This document shows, in pieces, positions 33,451 through 43,049 of a stretch of 64,000 nucleotides of DNA. Source of the DNA: Pelosinus sp. IPA-1 (GTDB lineage Bacteria; Bacillota; Negativicutes; DSM-13327); assembly GCF_030269905.1 (NCBI RefSeq), contig NZ_BSVC01000001.1:124001-188000 (forward strand), in the 5' to 3' direction. Every line of letters begins with the position of its first letter. Position 1 is the stretch's first letter. The position numbers and the translations under genes were made by a program. Below the pieces are notes generated by a model. That model was not told the DNA's origin. It searched no databases and saw only the letters and a program-made list of their open reading frames with translations.

Positions 33451-35484
33451 TTGGCCAATAATGATAGCAAAGCCCCAATGCTTGACCTCTTTGTATTTGA
33501 AACAAACCAGCTGTTAGAACAGCTTGAACGCCTTATTTTAGATAGTGAAAAGTCCGGGGGCTTAGAAGTCGTCATCAATGAAGTATTTAGAATTATGCAT
33601 ACCCTAAAGGGTTCGGCTGCTATGATGATGTTCAATGATATTTCTTCCGTAGCCCACTCTTTAGAGGATGTTTTCTTTTATATTCGCGAGACAAAGCCTC
33701 AAAGTGTAGATTATTCGGAACTGACAGATCTAGTTTTAAATGCCGTAGATTTCATTAAGGGTGAAGTAGCTAAGGTGGAAAACGGGGCAGATGCAACAGG
33801 TGATTCCTATGTTGTCTGCGAGAAAAGCAGGGAGTTTTTGTCCAGTTTAAAGGAAGGTCATCCCAAACTGACTGATACTACGAATTTTGATATTGATGAT
33901 TCAACTATCCATTCTTTAACGGATGTATCTGATACATCAAAGGGTGAGGGGGAAATCAGATATGAAGCCAGGATCTTTTTTGACGAAGATTGCGGCATGG
34001 AAAATATAAGAGCCTTTACCCTAATTCATGAGCTTAGTGAACTTGCCGAGAACATTGTACATTCACCAATGGATATTTTAGAAAACGATGCTACATCGGA
34101 AGTTATCAAAAATGAAGGATTCCAGATAACATTTTCGACACAAAAATCTTTGGAAATAGTGCAAGAATTTTTCTGCAACACAATGTTTCTAAAAGAGTTC
34201 AACTTAAATGTAGTGGCGGATGACAGTGTCAAAAAAGCACAGCAGAAAAAAGTAATAGTCTTAGATGACCCAATTCCAGATGAGCCCGTGAATGCTGCTG
34301 GCAAGGAAATGGAGCAGCAAACGGAAGGGGCACAAAGTTTTATTAGTGTAAATGTGTCAAAGATGGATATCCTTATGGATTTAGTGGGAGAGCTTGTTAT
34401 TGCTGAGGCAATGGTAACTCAAAATCCTGAACTGCAAGGACTGAGGCTCGATAAGTTCTATAAGTCGGCTCGCCAATTAAGAAAAATTACTAGCGAACTT
34501 CAAGATACGGTCATGTCCATACGTATGGTGCCATTATCAGCAACTTTTCATAAGATGAATCGCATTGTCAGAGATATGGTGCGAAAGCTTGATAAAGAAG
34601 CGCAGTTAGAGATTATCGGAGAGCAGACAGAAGTAGATAAAAATATCATAGAAAGTATATCAGATCCCTTAATGCACCTAATTCGTAATGCTGTGGACCA
34701 TGGCATTGAACCTGCTCAAGAAAGAATAACCCAAGGGAAACCGAAAGTGGGCAAGATTCGTCTAGAGGCAAAAAGTGCCGGTGGTGATGTTTTGATTACG
34801 ATACAAGATGATGGTGGAGGGTTAAACAAAGAAAAGATTCTTAAAAAAGCTTGGGAACGCGGTTTAATTGAAAAGGAAGAGACTTCTTTAAGCGATAACC
34901 AGATCTATTCTTTTATTTTACAGCCTGGCTTTTCTACCAATGACACTGTGACAGAATTCTCTGGTCGTGGTGTTGGCATGGACGTCGTAGCCAAGAATAT
35001 TGAAAAAATAGGTGGTACGATTAGTGTTGATAGCATAGTGGGAGAAGGTACAACAATGTCGATAAGAATTCCTCTTACTCTTGCAATCATTGATGGGATG
35101 AATATAAAGGTCGGAAATTCCATCTATACGATACCGATTATTGCGATAAAAGAGTCCTTTCGGCTGAAAGAGCAGAATCTGATAAAAGATACAAATAATA
35201 ATGAAATGATCATGATTCGGGGGGAGTGCCACCCTGTTTTGCGTCTTTATGAAAGATTTCAGGTAAAAACAGAGGTCAAAGATCTAAGGGAAGGAATCAT
35301 GGTAATGGTTGAAGCTGATGGGAAAGGTATTTGCTTATTTGCTGACTCCTTAATAGGACAGCAGCAGGTAGTGGTCAAGGCTTTGCCTTCCTATATCAAA
35401 AAGACGAAGGGAATTGCGGGTTGTACCTTGCTCGGAGATGGTGGTGTCAGCCTGATACTCGATGTTGCCGCCCTGAATTCTTAG
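33451..35484 (+). CDS. cheA: Chemotaxis histidine kinase CheA
   Basis: A 677-residue kinase. Domains in order: phosphotransfer Hpt with His50 in MHTLKGSA; a linker and a P2-like region (about 160-270); dimerisation helices with MDILMDLVGELVIAEAM; the ATPase with HLIRNAVDHGIEP and FSGRGVGMDVV; and a CheW-like C terminus. It autophosphorylates in response to receptor signals and passes phosphate to CheY and CheB. TTG 33451 is preferred over TTG 33445, because GAGGGTG at 33437-33443 is properly spaced from it. Confidence 0.95.
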   Translation: MANNDSKAPMLDLFVFETNQLLEQLERLILDSEKSGGLEVVINEVFRIMHTLKGSAAMMMFNDISSVAHSLEDVFFYIRETKPQSVDYSELTDLVLNAVDFIKGEVAKVENGADATGDSYVVCEKSREFLSSLKEGHPKLTDTTNFDIDDSTIHSLTDVSDTSKGEGEIRYEARIFFDEDCGMENIRAFTLIHELSELAENIVHSPMDILENDATSEVIKNEGFQITFSTQKSLEIVQEFFCNTMFLKEFNLNVVADDSVKKAQQKKVIVLDDPIPDEPVNAAGKEMEQQTEGAQSFISVNVSKMDILMDLVGELVIAEAMVTQNPELQGLRLDKFYKSARQLRKITSELQDTVMSIRMVPLSATFHKMNRIVRDMVRKLDKEAQLEIIGEQTEVDKNIIESISDPLMHLIRNAVDHGIEPAQERITQGKPKVGKIRLEAKSAGGDVLITIQDDGGGLNKEKILKKAWERGLIEKEETSLSDNQIYSFILQPGFSTNDTVTEFSGRGVGMDVVAKNIEKIGGTISVDSIVGEGTTMSIRIPLTLAIIDGMNIKVGNSIYTIPIIAIKESFRLKEQNLIKDTNNNEMIMIRGECHPVLRLYERFQVKTEVKDLREGIMVMVEADGKGICLFADSLIGQQQVVVKALPSYIKKTKGIAGCTLLGDGGVSLILDVAALNS

Positions 35485-35551
35485 TAGATTTTATCCTAGA
35501 ATCTATAGGCTAGCAAGTAACGGAGAATAGATTAAACAAAGGAGACATATC

Positions 35552-36046
35552 ATGTCTGAGATTGCTGAAAATGTGCTAGATGAAGAAGACACGCAGAAGG
35601 ACAAATTTCTGACATTTTCCTTAGGGACTGAAGTTTATGGTATTGAAATAAAATTTGTCACTGAGATAATCGGTATGCAGTCTGTGACAGAAATACCTGA
35701 CCTCCCAGAATATGTGCAGGGCATAATTAACCTCAGAGGGAAAATAATTCCTGTTATTGATGTTAGGTTACGGTTTAAAAAAGTATATCGAGAGTACAAT
35801 GATCGCACTTGTATTGTAGTAGTTGATATAAAAAATGTAACCTTAGGGCTCATCGTTGATGCGGTAGAGGAAGTGCTCATCATTGCAGCTCAAGAAATTG
35901 TTTTGCCGCCTCAATTTGATAATGGCAGCTATCATCAACGATTTATTAAAGGGATAGGTAAAGTAGGTAAAGATGTAAAGCTAATCCTCGATAGTGATCG
36001 ATTATTAAATGATAATGAAGTTAGCAGCTTAGAGAAAATTTGTTAG
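35552..36046 (+). CDS. cheW: Chemotaxis adaptor CheW
   Basis: A 164-residue CheW domain protein that joins receptors to CheA. FSLGTEVYGIEIKFVTEIIG, LPEYVQGIINLRGKIIPVIDVRLRF and VDAVEEVL match the family. RBS AAAGGAGAC before the ATG. Lies 67 bases after cheA in the riboswitch-led operon. Confidence 0.95.
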   Translation: MSEIAENVLDEEDTQKDKFLTFSLGTEVYGIEIKFVTEIIGMQSVTEIPDLPEYVQGIINLRGKIIPVIDVRLRFKKVYREYNDRTCIVVVDIKNVTLGLIVDAVEEVLIIAAQEIVLPPQFDNGSYHQRFIKGIGKVGKDVKLILDSDRLLNDNEVSSLEKIC

Positions 36047-36082
36047 GAAGTATTTAACAAATAGTAAAGGAAGGCGAAAAAA

Positions 36083-37810
36083 ATGATGAAATGGTTTCAG
36101 AATCTTAAAATTGCTAACAAACTTACTGTTGCGTTTCTTTGTGTAGCTGTAATTGCAGGGATGGTAGGAGCGGTAGGTGTATTTAATCTTTCTAGTTTGT
36201 CCCAAGCGGATGCGGATTTGTATGAAAAATATACGGTGCCTATGGGACAGATGGGTGATATTAGTGAAGCCTATCAAAAGGGGCGCGTAAGTTTTAGAGA
36301 TATCCTTTTGACAAAGGATGTAAATACCCAAAATCAAAAAATGAAAAGTTTTAATGAATCCATCAGTAAAATGAAATCGGGAAGTAATGATATTGGTAAA
36401 ACGTTAGTGAGCGATGAAGGACGTAAATTGCATAAGACCCTCGACGATACGATTGCTCAATATGATTCCTATTCTAAAAACCTATTTCCCATGCTTCAGG
36501 CGGGACAAGTAGCGCAAGTAAATCAATTAATACAAACTGAGGGTGTTCGAATCGCAGAGACGATGGAAGATACCCTCAATAAGTTAAGTGACATGAAAAT
36601 AGAGTTAGCAAAACAAAAGGCAGCAGCCAATAAAGCAGATGCAAATAGGGCTATGCTCTTTATGATAATTCTTGTTGCCTTTAGTGTCGTTATAGCGATT
36701 GCCCTTGGTATTTATATTGCTAGAATCATTTCTCAACCAGTTAAAGAGATTGTTGATGTTGCTGGCAAGATTGCAGGTGGCGATTTGAACGTTGCAGTAA
36801 ATGTTCGAACAAGTGATGAAATTGGCCAACTAGCCCAAGCCTTTAATTTGATGGCGGAAAATATAAATCGAGCGATGAGTAGTATCAATGAAGCCGCAGA
36901 GCAAGTAGCTGCTGGTGCTCAGCAAATTGCTTCATCTGGAGAAGTTCTGTCCCAGGGCTCTACAGAGCAAGCTAGTTCTATTGAAGAAATAACTGCTTCT
37001 ATGACACAAGTAGCTGTGCAGACTAAACAAAATGCGGTAAATGCAAATCAAGCCAATGAATTGACTATATCTTCTAAAGAGCAGGCCATTGAAGGTAATA
37101 CACAAATGCAGGAAATGATAAAGGCGATGTCTGAAATTAATGAATCATCGACTAATATATCAAAAATTATTAAGGTTATCGATGAAATTGCCTTCCAAAC
37201 AAATATATTGGCTCTAAATGCAGCCGTAGAAGCGGCTAGAGCAGGACAGCATGGTAAAGGATTTGCTGTGGTAGCGGAAGAAGTCAGAAATTTAGCTGCG
37301 AGAAGTGCTAATGCGGCGAAGGAAACAACAGCCATGATTGAAGGGTCAATCAAAAAGGTGGACATTGGAACAAAAATCGCCAACGATACAGCAGAAGCTT
37401 TAAACGGCATTGTAGGTGGTGTTGCAAAGGCAGCTGAACTTGTCGGTAACATTGCAGCTGCCTCAAATGAACAAGCTTCTGCAATTTCCCAGATCAATCA
37501 AGCTATCAATCAGGTGTCTCAAGTGGTCCAAACGAACTCAGCGACAGCGGAGGAAAGTGCATCTGCCAGTGAGGAATTATCTAGCCAAGCCGAGGTCATG
37601 AGAGATAATGTATCTAAATTTAAACTAAAACAACAAGCGACTCAAGGTTTTAGGGATTCAGCAGGAGTCAGTCCAGAAGTTTTACGAGCAATTGAAAACA
37701 TGATGGAGCAAAAAAAATATAGACAGGAAAGACGAGAGGATAAATACGAAGTGGCATTGGCGTCCACAGGGAAAATTGATCTTGATGATAAAGAGTTTGG
37801 TAAGTACTAG
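36083..37810 (+). CDS. Methyl-accepting chemotaxis protein of the che operon
   Basis: A 575-residue chemoreceptor: membrane segment 1 at about residues 12-34, a four-helix-bundle sensor domain, membrane segment 2 at about 190-212, HAMP, and a long signalling coiled coil with the tip [20 protein letters not shown] and [15 protein letters not shown] 50-residue tail rich in Lys, Arg and Glu follows the coiled coil; no NWETF-type CheR-docking peptide is seen. It lies 36 bases after cheW, so its receptor amount would follow the riboswitch. A terminator separates it from cheR. Confidence 0.94.
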   Translation: MMKWFQNLKIANKLTVAFLCVAVIAGMVGAVGVFNLSSLSQADADLYEKYTVPMGQMGDISEAYQKGRVSFRDILLTKDVNTQNQKMKSFNESISKMKSGSNDIGKTLVSDEGRKLHKTLDDTIAQYDSYSKNLFPMLQAGQVAQVNQLIQTEGVRIAETMEDTLNKLSDMKIELAKQKAAANKADANRAMLFMIILVAFSVVIAIALGIYIARIISQPVKEIVDVAGKIAGGDLNVAVNVRTSDEIGQLAQAFNLMAENINRAMSSINEAAEQVAAGAQQIASSGEVLSQGSTEQASSIEEITASMTQVAVQTKQNAVNANQANELTISSKEQAIEGNTQMQEMIKAMSEINESSTNISKIIKVIDEIAFQTNILALNAAVEAARAGQHGKGFAVVAEEVRNLAARSANAAKETTAMIEGSIKKVDIGTKIANDTAEALNGIVGGVAKAAELVGNIAAASNEQASAISQINQAINQVSQVVQTNSATAEESASASEELSSQAEVMRDNVSKFKLKQQATQGFRDSAGVSPEVLRAIENMMEQKKYRQERREDKYEVALASTGKIDLDDKEFGKY

Positions 37811-37851
37811 TAGGACTCGATGATAAAATAAGAATAGTTCTTAGTGATAAG

Positions 37852-37912
37852 GATTCCTACAAGTCTTAGTAGTATTTTAGCAAGTGACATTAAGATTTGT
37901 AGGATCTTTTTA
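37852..37912 (+). terminator. Terminator inside the chemotaxis cluster
   Basis: GATTCCTACAAGTCTTA (37852-37868) pairs with TAAGATTTGTAGGATC (37891-37906), one bulge, followed by TTTTTA. It lies between the receptor gene and cheR, so cheR-cheB may be expressed at a lower level or from another promoter. Confidence 0.78.
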
Positions 37913-37917
37913 TCCAT

Positions 37918-38751
37918 TTGAAGGGTGGGAGAACTATAAAGGACATAACAGAAAGGGAATTTAGCGAGCTTGTTCATTTTATAAAACAGAACTATGGAAT
38001 CAACTTATCGCAAAAAAGGACTTTGGTGTATGGTCGTCTAAATAATTATATAGTACAAAGCGGCTTTACTAGCTTCTCAGAGTATTTTTCCTATGTGAAA
38101 AATGATCTTATAGGTAAGGCTGGAGTGACTTTGGTAAATAAACTAACGACCAACCATACCTACTTTTTACGTGAGCCCCAGCATTTTGAACTACTCAAGA
38201 AAGTGGTTTTACCGTATTTTGCCGAGGCTGAGAAGAAAAACAAAGATCTACGGGTATGGAGTGCTGGCTGCTCCACAGGAGAAGAGCCATATACCTTGGC
38301 AATGATGATTGACTCCTATTTTGGACCTGAAAAATACCTATGGGATACTAAGATACTGGCAACGGATATTTCTACATCTGTCTTGGAAAAAGCGCAGAAA
38401 GCCATTTATCCTACGCAGCAACTAGAAATGCTGCCAGACAAATGGCGAGCGACATACTTTCAAAAACTTAGTGAAGAATCTAGCATTTTAAGAGAGACAA
38501 TTCGACGTGAGGTCATATTTCGGCGATTTAATCTTATGAATGAAGTCTTTCCTTTTAAAAAAAAGTTTCATCTTATCCTATGTCGCAATGTAATGATATA
38601 TTTTGATGAAAAAACAAAAAAAGATTTGATCAATCGATTTTATGAGCATATGGAACCGGGGGGTTATTTGCTTATTGGACATTCTGAATCGATTAATCGT
38701 TATGAAAGTAAATATCAGTTTATAGCGCCCGCCGTTTATAGAAAGGGTTAA
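37918..38751 (+). CDS. cheR: Chemotaxis protein methyltransferase CheR
   Basis: A 277-residue (from TTG 37918) S-adenosylmethionine-dependent methyltransferase that methylates receptor glutamates. The helical N-terminal domain and the catalytic domain with VWSAGCSTGEEPYTLAM (SAM loop) and LILCRNVMIYF are complete, ending in GHSESI. The start is uncertain. TTG 37918 lies six bases past the terminator hairpin, with only AGGAT (37901-37905, in the hairpin) upstream. A better site, GGGTGGGAG (37923-37931), precedes an in-frame ATA at 37936, which would give a product beginning IKDITEREFSEL. There is no in-frame ATG or GTG in that region. Confidence 0.92.
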   Translation: MKGGRTIKDITEREFSELVHFIKQNYGINLSQKRTLVYGRLNNYIVQSGFTSFSEYFSYVKNDLIGKAGVTLVNKLTTNHTYFLREPQHFELLKKVVLPYFAEAEKKNKDLRVWSAGCSTGEEPYTLAMMIDSYFGPEKYLWDTKILATDISTSVLEKAQKAIYPTQQLEMLPDKWRATYFQKLSEESSILRETIRREVIFRRFNLMNEVFPFKKKFHLILCRNVMIYFDEKTKKDLINRFYEHMEPGGYLLIGHSESINRYESKYQFIAPAVYRKG

Positions 38752-38755
38752 AAAT

Positions 38756-39796
38756 ATGAATAATAACAAACGTAAGATTCGAGTTTTAGTGGTAGATGAT
38801 TCTATCGTCTTTCGCGAAACGTTAGCACGCCAAATATCGCAAGATCCTTTAATTGAAGTTGTAGCAACCGCATCCGACCCTTATATAGCAAGGGATAAAA
38901 TTTTGGAATTTGAGCCTGATGTTATGACTCTTGATGTAGAGATGCCCCGAATGAGCGGCATTGAATTTTTAAAGAAATTGATTCCACAATATCCCATACC
39001 AGTTGTTGTGGTAAGTGCCGTAAGTCAAAGTGTATTTGATGCTTTAAAAGCAGGCGCAGTTGATTTTGTTACAAAACCAGATCCATTGAATGGACGGGGC
39101 GTTGAGGCGTTTATCAGTGAATTGATAGTGAAAATTAAAATTGCGTCTACAGCTAAGGTGGCAACGCAAAAGGGGAATGCCATCACATCTTCTAATAACC
39201 AGGGGGCCGGCTTAGCGAAGCAGAATTGTATTATAGCAATTGGTGCCTCTACCGGGGGAACTGAAGCAATTGATAGGATACTTAAAGGATTTCCTGCCAA
39301 TATGCCAGGTACGGTTATTGTACAGCATATGCCACCTGTTTTTACCGGCTTGTTTGCTGCTCGATTGAATAGTTCTTGCACTGTAGAAGTGAAGGAAGCC
39401 AAAACAGGAGATTTGGTTTTACCAGGACGGGTGCTAATTGCCCCCGGCGATCATCATATGCGTATTAAAAAGGTGAATGCGAATTATATGGTAGAATGTT
39501 TTCGCGGTGAGAAGGTTAATGGGCATTGCCCTGCTGTTGATGTTCTATTTCATTCTGTAGCTGAACATGCTGGTAAGAATGCAATTGGAGTGATTTTGAC
39601 GGGAATGGGAAATGATGGTGCTAATGGTTTGCTCGCTCTTCGTAAATCTGGGGCCAATACTTTAGGACAAGATGAACGTTCTTCCGTTGTCTACGGTATG
39701 CCCAAGGCAGCTTTTACCATTGGAGCTGTCCAAGAACAAGTTCCCCTTGAGCTTATGCCGCGAAAAATATATGCTTTGGTAAACAATAGAAGATAA
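38756..39796 (+). CDS. cheB: Protein-glutamate methylesterase CheB
   Basis: A 346-residue response regulator with an N-terminal receiver domain (Asp14-Asp15 pair, phosphorylated Asp60) and a C-terminal methylesterase domain: IGASTGGTEA holds the catalytic Ser, QHMPPVFTG the His, and LTGMGNDGANG the Asp. It removes methyl or amide groups from receptors and is activated by CheA. Starts four bases after the cheR stop. Ends the chemotaxis cluster; a terminator follows. Confidence 0.95.
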   Translation: MNNNKRKIRVLVVDDSIVFRETLARQISQDPLIEVVATASDPYIARDKILEFEPDVMTLDVEMPRMSGIEFLKKLIPQYPIPVVVVSAVSQSVFDALKAGAVDFVTKPDPLNGRGVEAFISELIVKIKIASTAKVATQKGNAITSSNNQGAGLAKQNCIIAIGASTGGTEAIDRILKGFPANMPGTVIVQHMPPVFTGLFAARLNSSCTVEVKEAKTGDLVLPGRVLIAPGDHHMRIKKVNANYMVECFRGEKVNGHCPAVDVLFHSVAEHAGKNAIGVILTGMGNDGANGLLALRKSGANTLGQDERSSVVYGMPKAAFTIGAVQEQVPLELMPRKIYALVNNRR

Positions 39797-39820
39797 TTAT
39801 CTTACATAAGTGATTAAATT

Positions 39821-39860
39821 GCCTCTCGAGGATGCTTAACATTCTTCGAGGGGATTTTTA
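39821..39860 (+). terminator. Rho-independent terminator after cheB
   Basis: CCTCTCGAGGATG (39822-39834) pairs with CATTCTTCGAGGGG (39840-39853), one bulge, followed by ATTTTTAT. Confidence 0.82.
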
Positions 39861-39994
39861 TATTCGGATGTAGAGTAATCAAGGAATTATAGTAAGTGAT
39901 CAATAGGCGATAGGTATACATCAAGTGATGGGCTCCGATTCTTTTGCATCTGCATAGATTATCATAATACTAGGTTTATAAAAGGGGGGAGTTT

Positions 39995-41395
39995 ATGTTT
40001 GAACTTACTTCTTTGCACTGGATTTTCACCCTATTTATCTTATTGATCATAGTAGCTATGATAATGCGCAGAGATACAAGTATAATTTGTATTATTGGGA
40101 TATTTTTAATTGGTTATGTGGCAAAAGGAACAATCAACCAAGCTATCATCGGGATATTTAATAGTTTCGTTTATGCATTGAATGAATTGTCAGGAACTAT
40201 ATTAATCATTTCCCTGATTGTAGCAATGAGTAAAGCATTGTTATACACGGGGGTAAATGAAATTATGGTAGAACCATTTGCTAGGGCAATTCGTACTCCG
40301 AGTATGGCTTATTGGATCATTGGCGTATTTATGATGATGATTTCCTGGTTTTTTTGGCCATCACCAGCTGCGGCACTTATGGGGGCTGTGTTGTTACCTG
40401 TTGGTCTTCGAGTAGGTTTGCCAGCTATGGGAGTGGCTGCCTCGATGAACTTATTTGGACACGGTATTGCCCTATCTAGTGATTGGGTGATTCAGGGTGC
40501 ACCGAAGCTTACCTCGGCGGCAGCGGGAATTCCTGTTCAAGATGTAGTAAATGCAAGTGTACCATTAATTCTTGTCATGGGATTGGTAACTGTGAGCGTT
40601 GCTTACTGGACATTGAAACGTGACATCGAAAAAGGCAGATTGAGCATTGAAAAGGACACTGTGTTAATTAACTCATCTGATTCTTTGGATGAGACAGCGG
40701 CATTTCCTCTCGCCACAAGAGTAAAAAAATGGTTAGCAGCCATGGTACTTATTCTTTTCGGTATTGATGTGGCTGTTATGGTTAGTTTTAATCTTCGGGG
40801 GGGAGATGCAACGGCTCTCATTGGTGGAACAGCAATTTTGATTATGATCATGATAGTCCTTATAGCGCACAAAGGAAAAGGGATTGAGCAGACAACAAGT
40901 TATTTGGTAGAAGGGTTTAAATTCGGCATTACGGTTTTTGGGCCAGTGATTCCCATTGCTGCATTTTTTTACCTAGGGGATAGTGGTTTTGTTACTATAT
41001 TTGGCAAGGTTTTGCCACTAGACTCACAAGGATTGGTCAATGATTTAGGGCTTGTTATGGCGCAGAACGTTTCGATAAGCCCAGTGATCGGAGCATTTAC
41101 CATAATGATTGTTGGCATTATCACAGGTTTAGATGGTTCAGGTTTTTCAGGGATCTCTCTTGTTGGATCATTAGCTAAACTTTTCTCCGTTTCCATTGGA
41201 TCGGGCACCGCGACTCTCACTGCTTTGGGCCAGATTGCTGCAATTTTTACCGGAGGAGGTACATTAGTTCCCTGGAGCTTAATTGCTGTTGCAGCAATTT
41301 GTAATGTGAATCCTTTTGAACTAGCTAGGCGAAACCTGCTACCAGTAATGGCTGGACTTATTGTAACGACGGTAGTAGCCATCTTCCTGCTATAG
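39995..41395 (+). CDS. Ion-transporter-superfamily permease, substrate unknown
   Basis: A 466-residue membrane protein with about 11-12 hydrophobic segments. It has the general plan of the ion transporter superfamily (GntP, CitMHS or DcuC-like carriers), with two halves and glycine-rich re-entrant stretches such as GIITGLDGSGFSGISLVG and FTGGGTLVPWSLIA. I cannot place it in one family with confidence. It is transcribed alone, with AAAAGGGGGG before ATG 39995, 200 bases after the cheB gene. The GTATLTALGQIAAIFTGGGT region looks like a substrate-binding loop of a carboxylate or sugar-acid carrier. Function is unknown. Confidence 0.7.
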   Translation: MFELTSLHWIFTLFILLIIVAMIMRRDTSIICIIGIFLIGYVAKGTINQAIIGIFNSFVYALNELSGTILIISLIVAMSKALLYTGVNEIMVEPFARAIRTPSMAYWIIGVFMMMISWFFWPSPAAALMGAVLLPVGLRVGLPAMGVAASMNLFGHGIALSSDWVIQGAPKLTSAAAGIPVQDVVNASVPLILVMGLVTVSVAYWTLKRDIEKGRLSIEKDTVLINSSDSLDETAAFPLATRVKKWLAAMVLILFGIDVAVMVSFNLRGGDATALIGGTAILIMIMIVLIAHKGKGIEQTTSYLVEGFKFGITVFGPVIPIAAFFYLGDSGFVTIFGKVLPLDSQGLVNDLGLVMAQNVSISPVIGAFTIMIVGIITGLDGSGFSGISLVGSLAKLFSVSIGSGTATLTALGQIAAIFTGGGTLVPWSLIAVAAICNVNPFELARRNLLPVMAGLIVTTVVAIFLL

Positions 41396-41506
41396 CGTGA
41401 AAGTCATCAGACAACTTAAATTGTGGATATTGTTAATTTAGATTGTATTTTTTAAAAGAATGATTCATTATATTAGTAGAATATACTCAACTGGAGAGGT
41501 GCTTTT

Positions 41507-42010
41507 ATGTCGCGTAGACGCTGCTGTGGTCTGGTAGAAGAAATACCCTATACGAAACGATTTGTGCCAGACAATCAAAGAAATGTTGCAGTATCCGAAA
41601 TTCTTATTGAAGAAATTGAATCAATTCGATTAAAAGACGTAGAAGGCTTGGATCAGCAAATGTGTGCAGAAGCAATGGGAGTATCGAGAGCAACCTTTCA
41701 GCGGATTTTACAACGTGCAAGATTTAAGGTTGCATCGGCACTAGTTCAAGGCCAAACGATACTCATTAGAGGTGGAAACTATATACTGAAAAACAGGGTC
41801 TTTGAATGTTTAGACTGTCATCATGTTTGGGATGTAGGGCCTTGTGAAAAAGGGGCAAAGCATGGTTATGAAATTTCCTGCCCTGCATGTAACAGTATGA
41901 AAAAAATAAAGGTTTCTGATGAAGGAGCTAAGTGTACTTGTGGTAAGCTTCATCAAGGTGGTAGATGTTGTGGCGGAATGAACTTTAATGAACAGGGAAG
42001 CAAATTCTGA
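41507..42010 (+). CDS. DUF134 (UPF0251) DNA-binding protein
   Basis: A 167-residue protein with the DUF134 fold: MSRRRCCGLVEEIP at the N terminus, LKDVEGLDQQMCAEAMGVSRATFQRILQRA as a sigma-70-region-4-like helix-turn-helix. The C-terminal part is a zinc-ribbon-like extension with ECLDCHH, CPAC, CTCG and RCCGG cysteine groups, which probably binds a metal. Many relatives lie beside dinitrogenase iron-molybdenum cofactor genes; none is seen here. RBS GGAGAGG before the ATG. Target genes are unknown. Confidence 0.83.
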   Translation: MSRRRCCGLVEEIPYTKRFVPDNQRNVAVSEILIEEIESIRLKDVEGLDQQMCAEAMGVSRATFQRILQRARFKVASALVQGQTILIRGGNYILKNRVFECLDCHHVWDVGPCEKGAKHGYEISCPACNSMKKIKVSDEGAKCTCGKLHQGGRCCGGMNFNEQGSKF

Positions 42011-42046
42011 AATTAGTACAACAATCTCTTGATTGTAATTGTATTA

Positions 42047-42081
42047 AAACCCGTATGAACATTCATGCGGGTTTGCTTGCC
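42047..42081 (+). terminator. Hairpin after DUF134 gene
   Basis: AAACCCGTATGAA (42047-42059) pairs with TTCATGCGGGTTT (42062-42074), one wobble. No T run follows directly, so it is a moderate terminator call. A perfect 12-base palindrome TACCAATTGGTA lies nearby at 42123-42134, ahead of the next gene. Confidence 0.55.
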
Positions 42082-42176
42082 TTATTAACTAATTTGTCAC
42101 GAAACCTTTCTTTTAGTATAAATACCAATTGGTAAGGTTAATTTAATGATATTCTGTTAAAATGGGGGTGGTCTTG

Positions 42177-42767
42177 ATGAACGAAACCCAATCAGAGGGC
42201 ATCGGAGATTTTCGAAAAGCAGATAAATTAGGACTGACATTATTAGCAGGAATACATGGGATACCTGAAATAAGACGCGATGAAAAAAGATATCATCTGG
42301 GGGAGTTTAAGGAACGTATACTAAGAAAAATGTCAAAAAAACAAGTGACTGAAACTGCTATTTATCCAGAAGTATTTCAATCTTTAAAAGATCAGAGAGC
42401 AAATAAGTTAATTATTAACGGCGAAATTGATAGATCTTCTATAGAAAAATACAGAGTATTAGCAAGACGTGTAAATATAAACAGTACTGTACGCATTGAT
42501 CCTAGTTTTAAAGGAGATACAGGCCTCGTCGTAGCAAGTAATCAGGCAGTAGAGGAACAAGAGATTGCTGTTGTCGATAGAAGTCTACGATTACAGAGGC
42601 TTGGTTTATCAACTGCCCTTATCCAGGCAGCAGGCAAAAAAGTATGTCGAAAATGTATTAAGAGAATTGTCGAAGTTGATGAGAATGAACTGATTAACTA
42701 TCACCAGCTTACATGGATAGATCGTTTAGGTGGAGAAAGATGCCCAGTGCATAATAAGGAATTATAA
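42177..42767 (+). CDS. DUF1694 (YueI-like) protein
   Basis: A 196-residue cytoplasmic protein of the DUF1694 family: GIHGIPEIRRDEKRYHLGEFKERI and later FKGDTGLVVASNQAVEEQEIAVVD match the YueI core. The C terminus adds CRKCIKR and a CPVH pair that look like a small zinc site, which plain YueI proteins lack as far as I know. ATG 42177 follows GGGGGTGG; the in-frame ATG at 42162 precedes that site. The role of the family is unknown. A palindrome at 42123-42134 may control it. Confidence 0.78.
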   Translation: MNETQSEGIGDFRKADKLGLTLLAGIHGIPEIRRDEKRYHLGEFKERILRKMSKKQVTETAIYPEVFQSLKDQRANKLIINGEIDRSSIEKYRVLARRVNINSTVRIDPSFKGDTGLVVASNQAVEEQEIAVVDRSLRLQRLGLSTALIQAAGKKVCRKCIKRIVEVDENELINYHQLTWIDRLGGERCPVHNKEL

Positions 42768-42906
42768 CTTATTTTAGTTCACATAAATTTTAGATAGTAT
42801 ACCTTAAGATGGAGGTAATCCTTCTAGAAATAGATTATTATATAAATATTGTAGGATAATATCTTACGGGTTTATGTGTTACTATAAAAAGAAGTTAGGT
42901 GAGATT

Positions 42907-42996
42907 GTGAATTATTCTGAACTAAAGGCACTCAAAGATGTGATAATACTTGTTACATTTCTATATTTATTGAAGTTTCTAGATGTTGTAAATTAA
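42907..42996 (+). CDS. Possible small membrane peptide, 29 residues
   Basis: GTG-initiated frame with AGGTGAG at 42897-42903 just upstream. The product would be a short peptide with a polar start and a hydrophobic stretch VIILVTFLYLLKFL that could cross the membrane once. Nothing else supports it, and small frames of this kind arise by chance in AT-rich DNA. Confidence 0.25.
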   Translation: MNYSELKALKDVIILVTFLYLLKFLDVVN

Positions 42997-43049
42997 TAGA
43001 CTATAATTCAAATTCTGTATTTTGCTTGCGGTAAAGCATGCAAGAACGT

